A stretch of 64,000 bases of DNA from JAUNSR01 sp036655355 (lineage in GTDB: Bacteria; Bacteroidota; Bacteroidia; Bacteroidales; JAUNSR01), in the NCBI GenBank assembly GCA_036655355.1, contig JAVVQG010000011.1, forward strand, positions 62,001 through 126,000, written 5' to 3'. The notes below the pieces were generated by a model. The model did not search any database and was not told where the DNA came from. It saw nothing but the letters and a program-made list of their open reading frames with translations. The translations under genes and the position numbers were made by a program. Positions 34,984 to 42,873 of the stretch are shown piece after piece; positions within the stretch are counted from its first letter, which is position 1, and each line of letters opens with the position of its first letter.

Positions 34984-35574
34984 TTAGAAATACAATCCCA
35001 ATCCCAGACGCCATACATTGCTTTTAGAGTCGATATCTTTGAACGTATCGGTTACCCCGGCATTATAAGCCACCGTAATCTGCACTTTGCTCAATACTTC
35101 CACACCAACACCCATATTGAAACGGACATCGGAACGGCTCAGGCGCATATCCACTTTATCAATCAAGTCACTGAATGAATCGCGGAAACTGTCGCCCACG
35201 CGAACGCTGAATTCCGGACCGGCGAATATCATCGGTTTCACAACCGGCAAATTCAATTTGAATTTCAAGTTGATGGGCAACGATAGGTAATCCACATCGT
35301 AGTTTTTATAGCCTGTAAAAATATTTGATGACTGCAGTTCGCTGTTTACACGTGAGTAGAATAATGAACCCTCAACTCCGAGTCCCACTACAGGCAACAT
35401 CGCCTCAAGCGTAGGACCTACGAACCAACCGGTTGCCGATTTTGTCTTCAGACTTTCCACTTTGATATTTGTAAACTGGGCTCCCCCCTTGATTCCGAAT
35501 TTAATCTGAGCGGTAGCCGGAGCAGCCGTCAACACGATCAGCGCAATTGCCAATGATTTGATAATCTTCTTCAT
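34984..35574 (-). CDS. PorT/OmpW-like small outer-membrane beta-barrel
   Basis: A 196-residue protein with a signal peptide (ends APATAQ) and an eight-strand-type barrel (KFGIKGGAQFTNIKVE, GWFVGPTLEAMLPVVGLGVE, WRLGLGLYF). It matches the outer-membrane-protein beta-barrel families common in Bacteroidota (PorT-like, OMP_b-brl_2). Function unknown. The start at 35574 (MKKIIKSL) is preferred because it gives a normal signal peptide. The epimerase gene lies 20 bases upstream, and the two are probably co-transcribed. Confidence 0.82.
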   Translation of the reverse strand: MKKIIKSLAIALIVLTAAPATAQIKFGIKGGAQFTNIKVESLKTKSATGWFVGPTLEAMLPVVGLGVEGSLFYSRVNSELQSSNIFTGYKNYDVDYLSLPINLKFKLNLPVVKPMIFAGPEFSVRVGDSFRDSFSDLIDKVDMRLSRSDVRFNMGVGVEVLSKVQITVAYNAGVTDTFKDIDSKSNVWRLGLGLYF

Positions 35575-35594
35575 TTCTAACACTTTTATGATAT

Positions 35595-36587
35595 TTATTT
35601 AACGTATAATTTTGTCGTCGCACTCCATGCATCACCCGGTTCAACCACCTGAAATCCGGTTACTTCGGGATCCAAAGAGAGGTTTGGCGCATTGATCGCC
35701 CAAGTTTGCGGCTCGGGACACATATACCCCGCGGTTCCGCCGTTATTCCAAATCGTCCAATGTTTATACTGCTCATCCACTTCATAGAACACGGCGTCGC
35801 CGGTACGTTGATTCTGGAAGATGGCTCCGTTAAACGATTCCCCCCCTAACGGAAGCGAGCGATTGGTCAAGGCTCGTTCTACGGGATAATCCGTCGGATT
35901 CATACCGGTGGTACGCAACAAACGCAACTGTTCGTCGAGCGGCAACAGCTTCTCGGTAGGCAGACTACGTTCATTCAACTCCCACTCCTCGCCCACCGAC
36001 AGGAACATCTTATATTCGTCGTCACCCTCCATGAAAGGCACATTGATCGGTGTATGGAATCCAACGCCCAAAGGCATATCCGAATCACTGTCATTTACAA
36101 ACGTAACGGTTTGCTCCAATCCCGCTTCAGAAAGATGAAACGTCATGCGACATTCGAACTGATGTGGGAAATTGCGGTAAATGGCATCGTTCACCATGTT
36201 GGAGAAATAGGACGTTTCCACTTCAACATAATCGGCACCGACAAACGTCTTCGTGACCGTAAACGGCTCATTCTTCAGGATGCCATGGTGATAGTTGTGT
36301 TGAGCGGGTATGGTGATGGGGAATTCGTAGGTATGCTCTCCGTATGTATATTTTCCGTCGGCGATCCGGTTGGGCGGAAACAAAAGCGGCAATCCGTACA
36401 CATGCGGTCTTTTCAAGAACGCATCCAATTCACCCTCCGCCGGCGAATGAAGGATATCGATTTTCTTCTCTTTGTGGTACAAACGTACCAGGTTGGCCCC
36501 AACGGAAGGAATCAATACAGCCTCGTATCCTCCTGCCTCCATTCGAACCGCATCGGCTCCTCTGAATTGTATCTTCTCTATCTTCAT
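35595..36587 (-). CDS. Aldose 1-epimerase family protein
   Basis: A galactose mutarotase-like protein of 330 residues without a signal peptide, hence cytoplasmic. GLPLLFPPNRIADGKYTYG and the histidine blocks NYHHGILKNEP and GVGFHTPINVPF fit the aldose epimerase fold, with the usual catalytic histidines, and the last part carries WTIWNNGGTAGYMCPEPQTW, seen in this subfamily. Substrate unknown; it is not close to any sugar operon except that it precedes the small outer-membrane protein gene. An ATG at 36593 is an equal alternative start; the frame is open to a GTG at 36635. Confidence 0.82.
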   Translation of the reverse strand: MKIEKIQFRGADAVRMEAGGYEAVLIPSVGANLVRLYHKEKKIDILHSPAEGELDAFLKRPHVYGLPLLFPPNRIADGKYTYGEHTYEFPITIPAQHNYHHGILKNEPFTVTKTFVGADYVEVETSYFSNMVNDAIYRNFPHQFECRMTFHLSEAGLEQTVTFVNDSDSDMPLGVGFHTPINVPFMEGDDEYKMFLSVGEEWELNERSLPTEKLLPLDEQLRLLRTTGMNPTDYPVERALTNRSLPLGGESFNGAIFQNQRTGDAVFYEVDEQYKHWTIWNNGGTAGYMCPEPQTWAINAPNLSLDPEVTGFQVVEPGDAWSATTKLYVK

Positions 36588-36672
36588 CTGCATAAATCTA
36601 TTTTTATCATAAAGGGATGCAGCCCACCCAAACACACGAAAGGCAGGGCGGTTTCATCCACGATTCACGACG

Positions 36673-36680
36673 CAAAAATA
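36673..36680 (-). promoter_or_regulatory. -7 box of the epimerase gene
   Basis: TATTTTTG on the minus strand, matching TAnnTTTG, about 85 bases ahead of the chosen start. Confidence 0.45.
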
Positions 36681-36838
36681 GGTAAACTATATATAAATCA
36701 TACTTTTTCAGTAATTTGTTTTATTTTTGAGTCGTATCGAAAAGAACGCTTCCGAGATAAACTTCTTATTCACAGTAGTTGTTTATAGATAGATTCGATG
36801 TATCTTCAGACAACGAAGATGCTTTGCTCCTAATTGAT

Positions 36839-36846
36839 TATATTTG
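36839..36846 (+). promoter_or_regulatory. -7 box of hflX
   Basis: TATATTTG, 118 bases ahead of the hflX start codon, indicates a long leader. TTTG at 36823-36826 is too close to be a proper -33 box. Confidence 0.5.
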
Positions 36847-36964
36847 TATCCGATAAGCGAATATACGAATGAGATCGCCACAACTCAACCCGAGTCGAGA
36901 CACCCGGTTAAAGGGATACGGCTGGCGCATCCGACTTGAATGTTAAAAAATAGATTATATATAA

Positions 36965-38197
36965 ATGAAAGATTTCATCTTATCTAAACAAGAGAACGAA
37001 AAGACCGTTTTGGTGGGATTGATCACCAATCAGCAGAACGAGGCCAAAGCAAACGAGTACCTTGATGAGCTTGCTTTTCTGGCGGAAACTGCCGGTGCCG
37101 AACCGGTTAAGAAATTCTTGCAACGTCTTGATCAGCCAAACTCCGTTACCTTCGTAGGGGTGGGGAAACTGGAAGAGATCAAACAATATATTCAAGAAAA
37201 CGAAATCGGATTGGTAATCTTTGATGACGACCTTTCTCCGAAACAGCTGAAAAATATCGAAAACGAGCTACAGGTTAAAATCCTTGACCGTACAACGCTT
37301 ATTCTGGATATCTTTGCGAATCGCGCGCAGACAGCCAGCGCTAAAACGCAGGTTGAATTGGCGCAATACCAATACTTGCTTCCGCGATTGACCCGCATGT
37401 GGACCCACCTAGAACGTCAAAAAGGGGGTATCGGGATGCGCGGTCCGGGTGAGACGCAGATCGAGACCGACCGTCGTATCATCCTCGACAAAATCTCACG
37501 CCTGAAAGAGGAACTTCGTCAGATCGACAAACAAAAGGCTACCCAACGTAAGAATCGCGGTAAAATGGTTCGCGTCGCTTTGGTGGGATATACCAATGTG
37601 GGGAAATCGACACTGATGAACGTTCTCAGCAAATCAGACGTTTTCGCTGAAAACAAACTCTTCGCAACTTTGGATACCACGGTTCGTAAAGTGATCGTTG
37701 AAAACCTTCCTTTCCTAACGGCCGATACCGTAGGATTCATCCGTAAATTGCCCACTCACTTGGTAGAGTCGTTCAAATCGACGCTTGACGAGGTGCGTGA
37801 AGCAGACCTGCTGGTGCATGTGGTGGATATCTCACATCCCACTTTCGAGGATCAGATTGAAGTGGTGACCAAAACACTGAACGAAGTATGTGGCGCCGAA
37901 AGCAAACCGGTCTTATTGGTATTCAACAAGATCGACGCTTACAAACACGTACCGAAAGATGCGGACGACCTGACGCCGATCAAAAAAGAGAACATCTCTC
38001 TTGAGGAGCTGAAAGCAACATGGATGGCTAAGATGAACGACAACTGCATCTTCATTTCGGCTAAAAACAAAGAAAACATGGAAGAGTTGAAAGTCAAACT
38101 CTACGATATGGTGAAAGAGATCCATGTACAACGATTCCCTTACAACGACTTCCTTTTCCAGAAGTACGATGAAGATTATGAGAATTACGAGGCGTAA
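36965..38197 (+). CDS. hflX: Ribosome-associated GTPase HflX
   Basis: A 410-residue GTPase that splits or rescues stalled ribosomes in other bacteria. The N-terminal HflX domain (TFVGVGKLEEIKQYI) is followed by the linker with GMRGPGETQIETDRR (~158-171), the G1 loop GYTNVGKST (208-216), DTVGFIRKLPTHLVESF as G3, and NKID as G4. Apparently monocistronic with a long leader; terminator downstream. Confidence 0.94.
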   Translation: MKDFILSKQENEKTVLVGLITNQQNEAKANEYLDELAFLAETAGAEPVKKFLQRLDQPNSVTFVGVGKLEEIKQYIQENEIGLVIFDDDLSPKQLKNIENELQVKILDRTTLILDIFANRAQTASAKTQVELAQYQYLLPRLTRMWTHLERQKGGIGMRGPGETQIETDRRIILDKISRLKEELRQIDKQKATQRKNRGKMVRVALVGYTNVGKSTLMNVLSKSDVFAENKLFATLDTTVRKVIVENLPFLTADTVGFIRKLPTHLVESFKSTLDEVREADLLVHVVDISHPTFEDQIEVVTKTLNEVCGAESKPVLLVFNKIDAYKHVPKDADDLTPIKKENISLEELKATWMAKMNDNCIFISAKNKENMEELKVKLYDMVKEIHVQRFPYNDFLFQKYDEDYENYEA

Positions 38198-38215
38198 GCC
38201 AAATTATAAGATGTA

Positions 38216-38254
38216 AAAAGGCGCGTATTTCCGAATCGGAAATACGCGCCTTTT
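38216..38254. terminator. Bidirectional terminator, hflX / GH144-like gene
   Basis: A perfect 17-bp stem (38216-38232 with 38238-38254, 5-base loop) with A and T runs built into its ends. Confidence 0.92.
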
Positions 38255-38275
38255 CTATTTTTATCAACCCGCAGG

Positions 38276-39469
38276 TTAATGTGTCTTTGTCATTTTGGGT
38301 TTCAAGATGTAATTCAGATTCGCAATGCCCGTCTTCACCTCGGGACAACTCATAAAGAGTCGCCACAACAACTCCGAGCGGTAATTTTCTATCACGGGTG
38401 CAATTTTCACCTGTTCAAAGGCGTTGTAACGGACACTATCATTCTTTACATCTTCCTTACAGCGCTCCATAAATCCGTATTCACCCCAACTTCTGTTCTC
38501 CATCTTGAAATAAAGATCTTTGAGCTGTTTCATTGAGGAATCGGGCATATAAGGGAATTCATCTATCTCAAATCCGAGCGATGCACATCGCTCGCAATGA
38601 CGCTGTGGAAGAATCGCCGGATTTGTTTTTCGTAACTCTCCGAGATTATTCAGTACCTCTTGCGGGATGCCGAGACTTGGAATTCGCTCCTCACCCCGAT
38701 TGAGATTCAGAAATTTCGAGGTGGAAATCGGATAGGTCGGTGAAGAAGCCCCAAGCACATAGGCGATCATCCCTCCGTTATCCCATCCCAAAGGATAACT
38801 CTTCTCCCAGGTATGTTCGGGACTCCAATTACTGAAAAGCAAGTCGGTTCCGTTTTGATACCATTTCCACTCCATGTTATGCCAGAGCTTATTGATTTTA
38901 TTCACCAACGAACGTTCGCTTTCGGATGAGTTATTGAAGTATTGACGTGCACACAGCAACCCCTGCATCAGCAAGGCGCTTTCCGCCACATCTCCCCCTT
39001 TTTCCGTTTCGTCCGAGGATCTCATTTTTCCCGTTATCCCATCTAAACGACGAGGCCACATTCCATGAAAACGGTCGGCTTCCATCAGAAAATCCACAAT
39101 CAGGTGAAAGCGGTTCAAACCCTCCTGTCGCGTAATGAATCCGCGCTCCATCCCTACGATCAATCCCGCGATTCCGAAACCACTGTTCCCGATCGTTACG
39201 ATGCCGGACGTCGGTTTGTGAAGATCTTCACCCAAAAGCATCTGTTCACGAGCCAGTCCGGAATTTATCTCCGCCCCTTCCCACATATAATTAAAGTGCG
39301 CCTTTTGAATATAGGTAAGAAAATCATCGTCATTCTTAAACTCCGTCTTTCTCTTTTCCACCTCTTGTACGATAGATACAGCCTTTCGGACCGGAGGTGT
39401 ATATTGGCAATTTGACAATATCAGAACAGAGAGAATTGAAATCAAACCAAAGCGCAAAATAGTAGTCAT
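38276..39469 (-). CDS. GH144-like lipoprotein with replaced catalytic segment
   Basis: A 397-residue lipoprotein (lipobox LSNC, Cys at 21) that matches GH144 beta-1,2-glucanase/glucoamylase-like proteins in residues 50-250 (HFNYMWEGAEINSGLARE, TIGNSGFGIAGLIVGMERGF, ADRFHGMWP, GGDVAESALLMQGLL) and 302-380 (MPDSSMKQLKDLYF, VIENYRSELLWRLFMSCPEV). Between them, where family members carry about 100 residues with the GGPLFF and NCWGLTAS blocks (from memory), this protein has ~53 unrelated residues including RHCERCAS (290-297), the usual translation of a REP-type repeat. The frame remains open, but the enzyme is probably inactive or changed. A consensus promoter lies upstream. Possible part of a beta-1,2-glucan locus with the neighbouring regulator and SusCD. 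Confidence 0.75.
   Translation of the reverse strand: MTTILRFGLISILSVLILSNCQYTPPVRKAVSIVQEVEKRKTEFKNDDDFLTYIQKAHFNYMWEGAEINSGLAREQMLLGEDLHKPTSGIVTIGNSGFGIAGLIVGMERGFITRQEGLNRFHLIVDFLMEADRFHGMWPRRLDGITGKMRSSDETEKGGDVAESALLMQGLLCARQYFNNSSESERSLVNKINKLWHNMEWKWYQNGTDLLFSNWSPEHTWEKSYPLGWDNGGMIAYVLGASSPTYPISTSKFLNLNRGEERIPSLGIPQEVLNNLGELRKTNPAILPQRHCERCASLGFEIDEFPYMPDSSMKQLKDLYFKMENRSWGEYGFMERCKEDVKNDSVRYNAFEQVKIAPVIENYRSELLWRLFMSCPEVKTGIANLNYILKPKMTKTH
38558..38719. repeat. REP-like element inside the GH144-like gene
   Basis: The non-homologous segment contains CGAGCGATG-CA-CATCGCTCG (38575-38594), a perfect 9-bp inverted repeat, joined to CAATGACG, so the minus strand reads CGTCATTGCGAGCGATG. 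This is the core of a repetitive palindromic element common in bacterial genomes. Boundaries are estimated from where protein similarity to GH144 stops and resumes. Confidence 0.55.
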
Positions 39470-39544
39470 GGAAAAAGGGTGTAAAGATTATTTCGGGCAT
39501 CAACCAATCAACTTAATTTTATAAAATTTTCATAGTTAATAATA

Positions 39545-39576
39545 CAAACTTAACACACTATTGAGAACGATGCAAT
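39545..39576 (-). promoter_or_regulatory. Promoter of the GH144-like gene
   Basis: On the minus strand ATTG (39573-39576) is followed by 20 bases and TAAGTTTG (39545-39552). It gives a leader of about 70 bases. The rest of this 285-base intergenic region is AT-rich and shows nothing else. Confidence 0.6.
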
Positions 39577-39754
39577 TATTTCGATACGGTAAGCATACCA
39601 CTTTTTAAAAAAAATATTTATACTACCTCTATTTTCCTACTACATAGACCACAAAAAGACTAAATACCAATTCTTTACAAACAAGAAAAAGAATTAGGCA
39701 AAATGCATAATAACGATGTTATTTTTATGTTTCAATACGGAATCAGGTAGATAA

Positions 39755-42619
39755 TCATTGAAAGTTTATCATGAATTCCACGAGATTATCCCCCTCATTC
39801 AAGTTCAGTTTCTTGCGGACACGATACCTCGCCGCTTCAATTCCGCGTATCGACACATTCTGAAAACGAGCCATGTCTTTGGTAGGCATATTCAATCGCA
39901 GAAAAGCGCAAAGACGGAGATCCCCCGCGGTCAAATCAGGATAACGCTCTTTCAGGTTACGGAAAAAATCATGATGGATCTGATCGAAATTCCGCTGATA
40001 AACGCTCCACTCATCCTCTTTTATCAACCGTTCCTCAATCTGCCGGATCACGGCATGAAAGAACTTCTTTGAAGAGGTACTTTTTAGAACCTGCTCCTGC
40101 ATCTCTTTCTTCAATCCTTTCAGGAAATCGTCGTAAGAGATCAAGGTAAGCGTGGCACTTGCCAATTCTTTACTTTTGTACGTAAGTTGATCTTCGAGCT
40201 TCTCCTTCTCCAGTTTTACGATAAGCTGCTCCTGCACCTTGAGTTGTTGCTCCTGCAGGCGACTTTCAATCTCAATCTGTCGGTTTCGCTTTTCAACTTC
40301 TCTCCGCGTATAGAAACGGATCAGTGCGGTGAGTGCGACTCCGGTAACGAACATGTAAAGCAACACGGCCCACCAACTCAGATAAACCGGCTTGTTGATT
40401 ACGAAAGGATAAGCGGTCCGGGTAAGAATGTTCCCTTTTGAATCTCTCACTTCCGCTTCAAAGAGATAAGAGCCGTAGTTGAGATTCGAATAAGACACCT
40501 TCAGATTACCCTCTTGTCTCACCCAGTTTTCATCAAATCCTTTCAATCGGCTCCATACGGAAACCTCTTGTTCGGAGAAATGGGGATAAGACAAATCGAT
40601 TTGTATCATATTGTATCGATAGTCCGGAAAGCGGCGATTCGGGTCACTACCCACCGGAAGCGAAATCGGTTCGGTCTGCTTTGGGCCGCTCATTTTCACA
40701 CCGGAAACAAACAGTTCGGGCTGTTCGGGAAGCGAAAGGTTCTTCCGCAGATCGAATCGCCCCAATCCTCCGTTCAGGTTGAAATAACAAACCCCTTCGG
40801 CATCACGGAAAATATGTCCCTGTTTCTCTATCGGCGCATCCTCGAACAATGCCATCGGAAGGGTATAGATGAGTCGAAAACTGTTCTCCTCATACTTCAG
40901 CAGGTTGTATTCGTTATCCCGTATGAACCAATACAATTGATCGTTAACAGGAGTAATGCGATAACTATCCGCCAAATAACCGAAATCAGTATTCAACAAA
41001 TCGTAAGGAATAATCCGGTCTTCCAAATCCTCATAGGTATAGAAAGCCTCCCCGTCCGAAAAGATAACGCGTCCCCTCAACTGCATGACGTTGATCAGAC
41101 GCTCTTCGTGGTCGGGATTCAGCGTGGGATAAAAGGAGATATCGTTGATGTTGCGGAGCGTTTCGTCTAAACGGATGCGATACATCCCCGAATATACCCG
41201 CGTGGCCCAAATATTCCCGGCGGCATCCACTTCGATTTCTTTGATGCGGTGATTGAAATCTCTGATCACATGACTGAAGGTCCACTGATCATCCTCCCCT
41301 TTCAGAAAAACATTCAATGCCGCATACGATTGTACCAACAGAACGGACTGCCCGTGCAACTTGCAAATACGGTAAAACATTCCCCCTGCGTGCGTACCGG
41401 GAATAAGTTCTGCCTTTCCGTTCCGAATCTTCATCACCCCCTTGTTGTGGCCCACCAACACCTGTCTTCCGATCTTTGAGACAAACCAACTCTGCTCTTC
41501 GGTACCCGGTATCAGTGCGGGAGTGCCAAATTCACCCGAAAGCGAAAACACCCCTTGGTTCGTAGCCAGATAGGAGTGATCCCGATCTTTATAAATATCA
41601 TACACCATTCCGACATCGACACCTGTGGGACGATAAAGGGAGATGGGGGAATTCTTGCGGATATAGGCACATCCGTTATCCAGTCCGAGCCATACATTCT
41701 CGTTCGCATCTTCGAAAATCGCCAATACCGTATTATTCTTCAACACGTTATCGCGATTGAGGTGCCAAAGCAGTTTGCCCTTCTTATCCAAGGCATACAC
41801 TCCATCGGAGATCGTACCGATAATATAACAGGAATCCTTGGTTAATATGGCACGGTTGCAGGTGGCGTTTGCCAGTTGATCGCTAACCCCGATGTTCCAA
41901 GGCCGGAGATTCTCCCCGTCAAACAAAAACGGACCGTGGGATGCCGTGATCAGCATCAGTTGCTCATCATAGGGCAATACGGCGATTACATGATCATTGT
42001 GCAATTGTGCAGGAGAGAGAACATCTTTAAAAACACCATCTTCCAAACGGGAAAAGTAACCCTGTATGAATTGCGCATACAACGCATCGCCTGCAGTAAA
42101 GAAGAAGAGTGGAGTCCAGGGACAATCTCCCCGCTCTACCCGTTTCCCGTCATACGTAAAATAGGAGGAGAAGGATTGAAAATAAAGTGATCCCCGATGT
42201 TCCCGTATGCTCCAGAATTCGTCGTTGGGACGCATCTCGGACAGCACCGAATCGCTTAATATATTGTATTGCAACTCATTATTCTCATCCGCTTCAAAAT
42301 AACCGAATTGTTCGAAAGAACCCACATAGATGCGACCGTCTTCACTCACGTGCACCGAACGCACCGGTCGATCGTTGGGAAGAGGCCACAACAACCACCG
42401 TTTGCCGTCGAACTGCATCAGCCCTTTATGGTTTCCGATATAGATGACTCCCTGTTTATTCTGTGCCACCGCCCAGTTTTGCTTACCCGCCATGTATTCT
42501 GAAGCCGCATAGTTTGAAACCTGCGGAATGAACGGAACCTGCATCGTCTCGGAAAACACAACCTGAACAGGAATAAAAAGAAGTAAAAGAAGAATAAATA
42601 GACAAAATCTGTTTCTCAT
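39755..42619 (-). CDS. Membrane sensor-regulator with Y_Y_Y domain and LuxR-type HTH
   Basis: A 954-residue one-component regulator. A signal peptide is followed by a periplasmic double propeller of Reg_prop repeats (e.g. WAVAQNKQGVIYIGNHKGL, VWLGLDNGCAYIRKN), a Y_Y_Y domain (~685-740), one membrane helix (~746-768), a charged coiled coil (~770-830), and a cytoplasmic LuxR-like helix-turn-helix (~890-954; LTAGDLRLCAFLRLNMPTKD, then RYRVRKKLNL). There is no kinase or receiver domain, unlike hybrid two-component systems, so binding of a ligand outside must reach the HTH directly through the membrane. It probably controls the SusCD pair and GH144-like gene nearby. Ligand unknown. Confidence 0.85.
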   Translation of the reverse strand: MRNRFCLFILLLLLFIPVQVVFSETMQVPFIPQVSNYAASEYMAGKQNWAVAQNKQGVIYIGNHKGLMQFDGKRWLLWPLPNDRPVRSVHVSEDGRIYVGSFEQFGYFEADENNELQYNILSDSVLSEMRPNDEFWSIREHRGSLYFQSFSSYFTYDGKRVERGDCPWTPLFFFTAGDALYAQFIQGYFSRLEDGVFKDVLSPAQLHNDHVIAVLPYDEQLMLITASHGPFLFDGENLRPWNIGVSDQLANATCNRAILTKDSCYIIGTISDGVYALDKKGKLLWHLNRDNVLKNNTVLAIFEDANENVWLGLDNGCAYIRKNSPISLYRPTGVDVGMVYDIYKDRDHSYLATNQGVFSLSGEFGTPALIPGTEEQSWFVSKIGRQVLVGHNKGVMKIRNGKAELIPGTHAGGMFYRICKLHGQSVLLVQSYAALNVFLKGEDDQWTFSHVIRDFNHRIKEIEVDAAGNIWATRVYSGMYRIRLDETLRNINDISFYPTLNPDHEERLINVMQLRGRVIFSDGEAFYTYEDLEDRIIPYDLLNTDFGYLADSYRITPVNDQLYWFIRDNEYNLLKYEENSFRLIYTLPMALFEDAPIEKQGHIFRDAEGVCYFNLNGGLGRFDLRKNLSLPEQPELFVSGVKMSGPKQTEPISLPVGSDPNRRFPDYRYNMIQIDLSYPHFSEQEVSVWSRLKGFDENWVRQEGNLKVSYSNLNYGSYLFEAEVRDSKGNILTRTAYPFVINKPVYLSWWAVLLYMFVTGVALTALIRFYTRREVEKRNRQIEIESRLQEQQLKVQEQLIVKLEKEKLEDQLTYKSKELASATLTLISYDDFLKGLKKEMQEQVLKSTSSKKFFHAVIRQIEERLIKEDEWSVYQRNFDQIHHDFFRNLKERYPDLTAGDLRLCAFLRLNMPTKDMARFQNVSIRGIEAARYRVRKKLNLNEGDNLVEFMINFQ

Positions 42620-42654
42620 CGAAAGGTGCCCCTCTTAATAATCATAACAACTTA

Positions 42655-42685
42655 AAATAGAAGGATTGAAATATCCCTTCTATTT
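42655..42685. other. Hairpin in the leader of the sensor-regulator gene
   Basis: AAATAGAAGG (42655-42664) pairs perfectly with CCTTCTATTT (42676-42685), 36 bases ahead of the regulator start. It may be a regulator binding site or an RNA structure. Confidence 0.45.
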
Positions 42686-42721
42686 ATAATCAACGGTATA
42701 AATTTAATAAACGACAACCCA

Positions 42722-42744
42722 AACAACGGCAGGAGCGTTGTTTT
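42722..42744 (+). terminator. Orphan terminator-like hairpin between divergent genes
   Basis: AACAACG (42722-42728) pairs with CGTTGTT (42736-42742), and the T run TTTT follows. No gene ends here on the plus strand, so it could end a small RNA or a short leader transcript. Confidence 0.4.
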
Positions 42745-42873
42745 ATTAAAATTATTTATCAAAAGGATACGATTAAAGAGGTTATTTATACAAACAAATT
42801 TAAGTTAAATAGACTCTTTTCTTTCATCTTTCTTTTTCTTACGGTTGTTATAATAGATAAATGAGCTTCGGAT

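Larger units (their letters stand above)
36588..36964. other. Divergent control region between the epimerase gene and hflX
   Basis: A 377-base region without a convincing gene. It holds one -7 box for each direction (36673-36680 and 36839-36846). The hflX leader is about 110 bases long and contains short potential stems but no recognised riboswitch or tRNA. Confidence 0.6.

Noticed and set aside
36850..36964. tRNA or riboswitch in the hflX leader
   Set aside because: GAGTC and CCCGG-type stems are present but no acceptor stem, T-loop or known aptamer core can be built.
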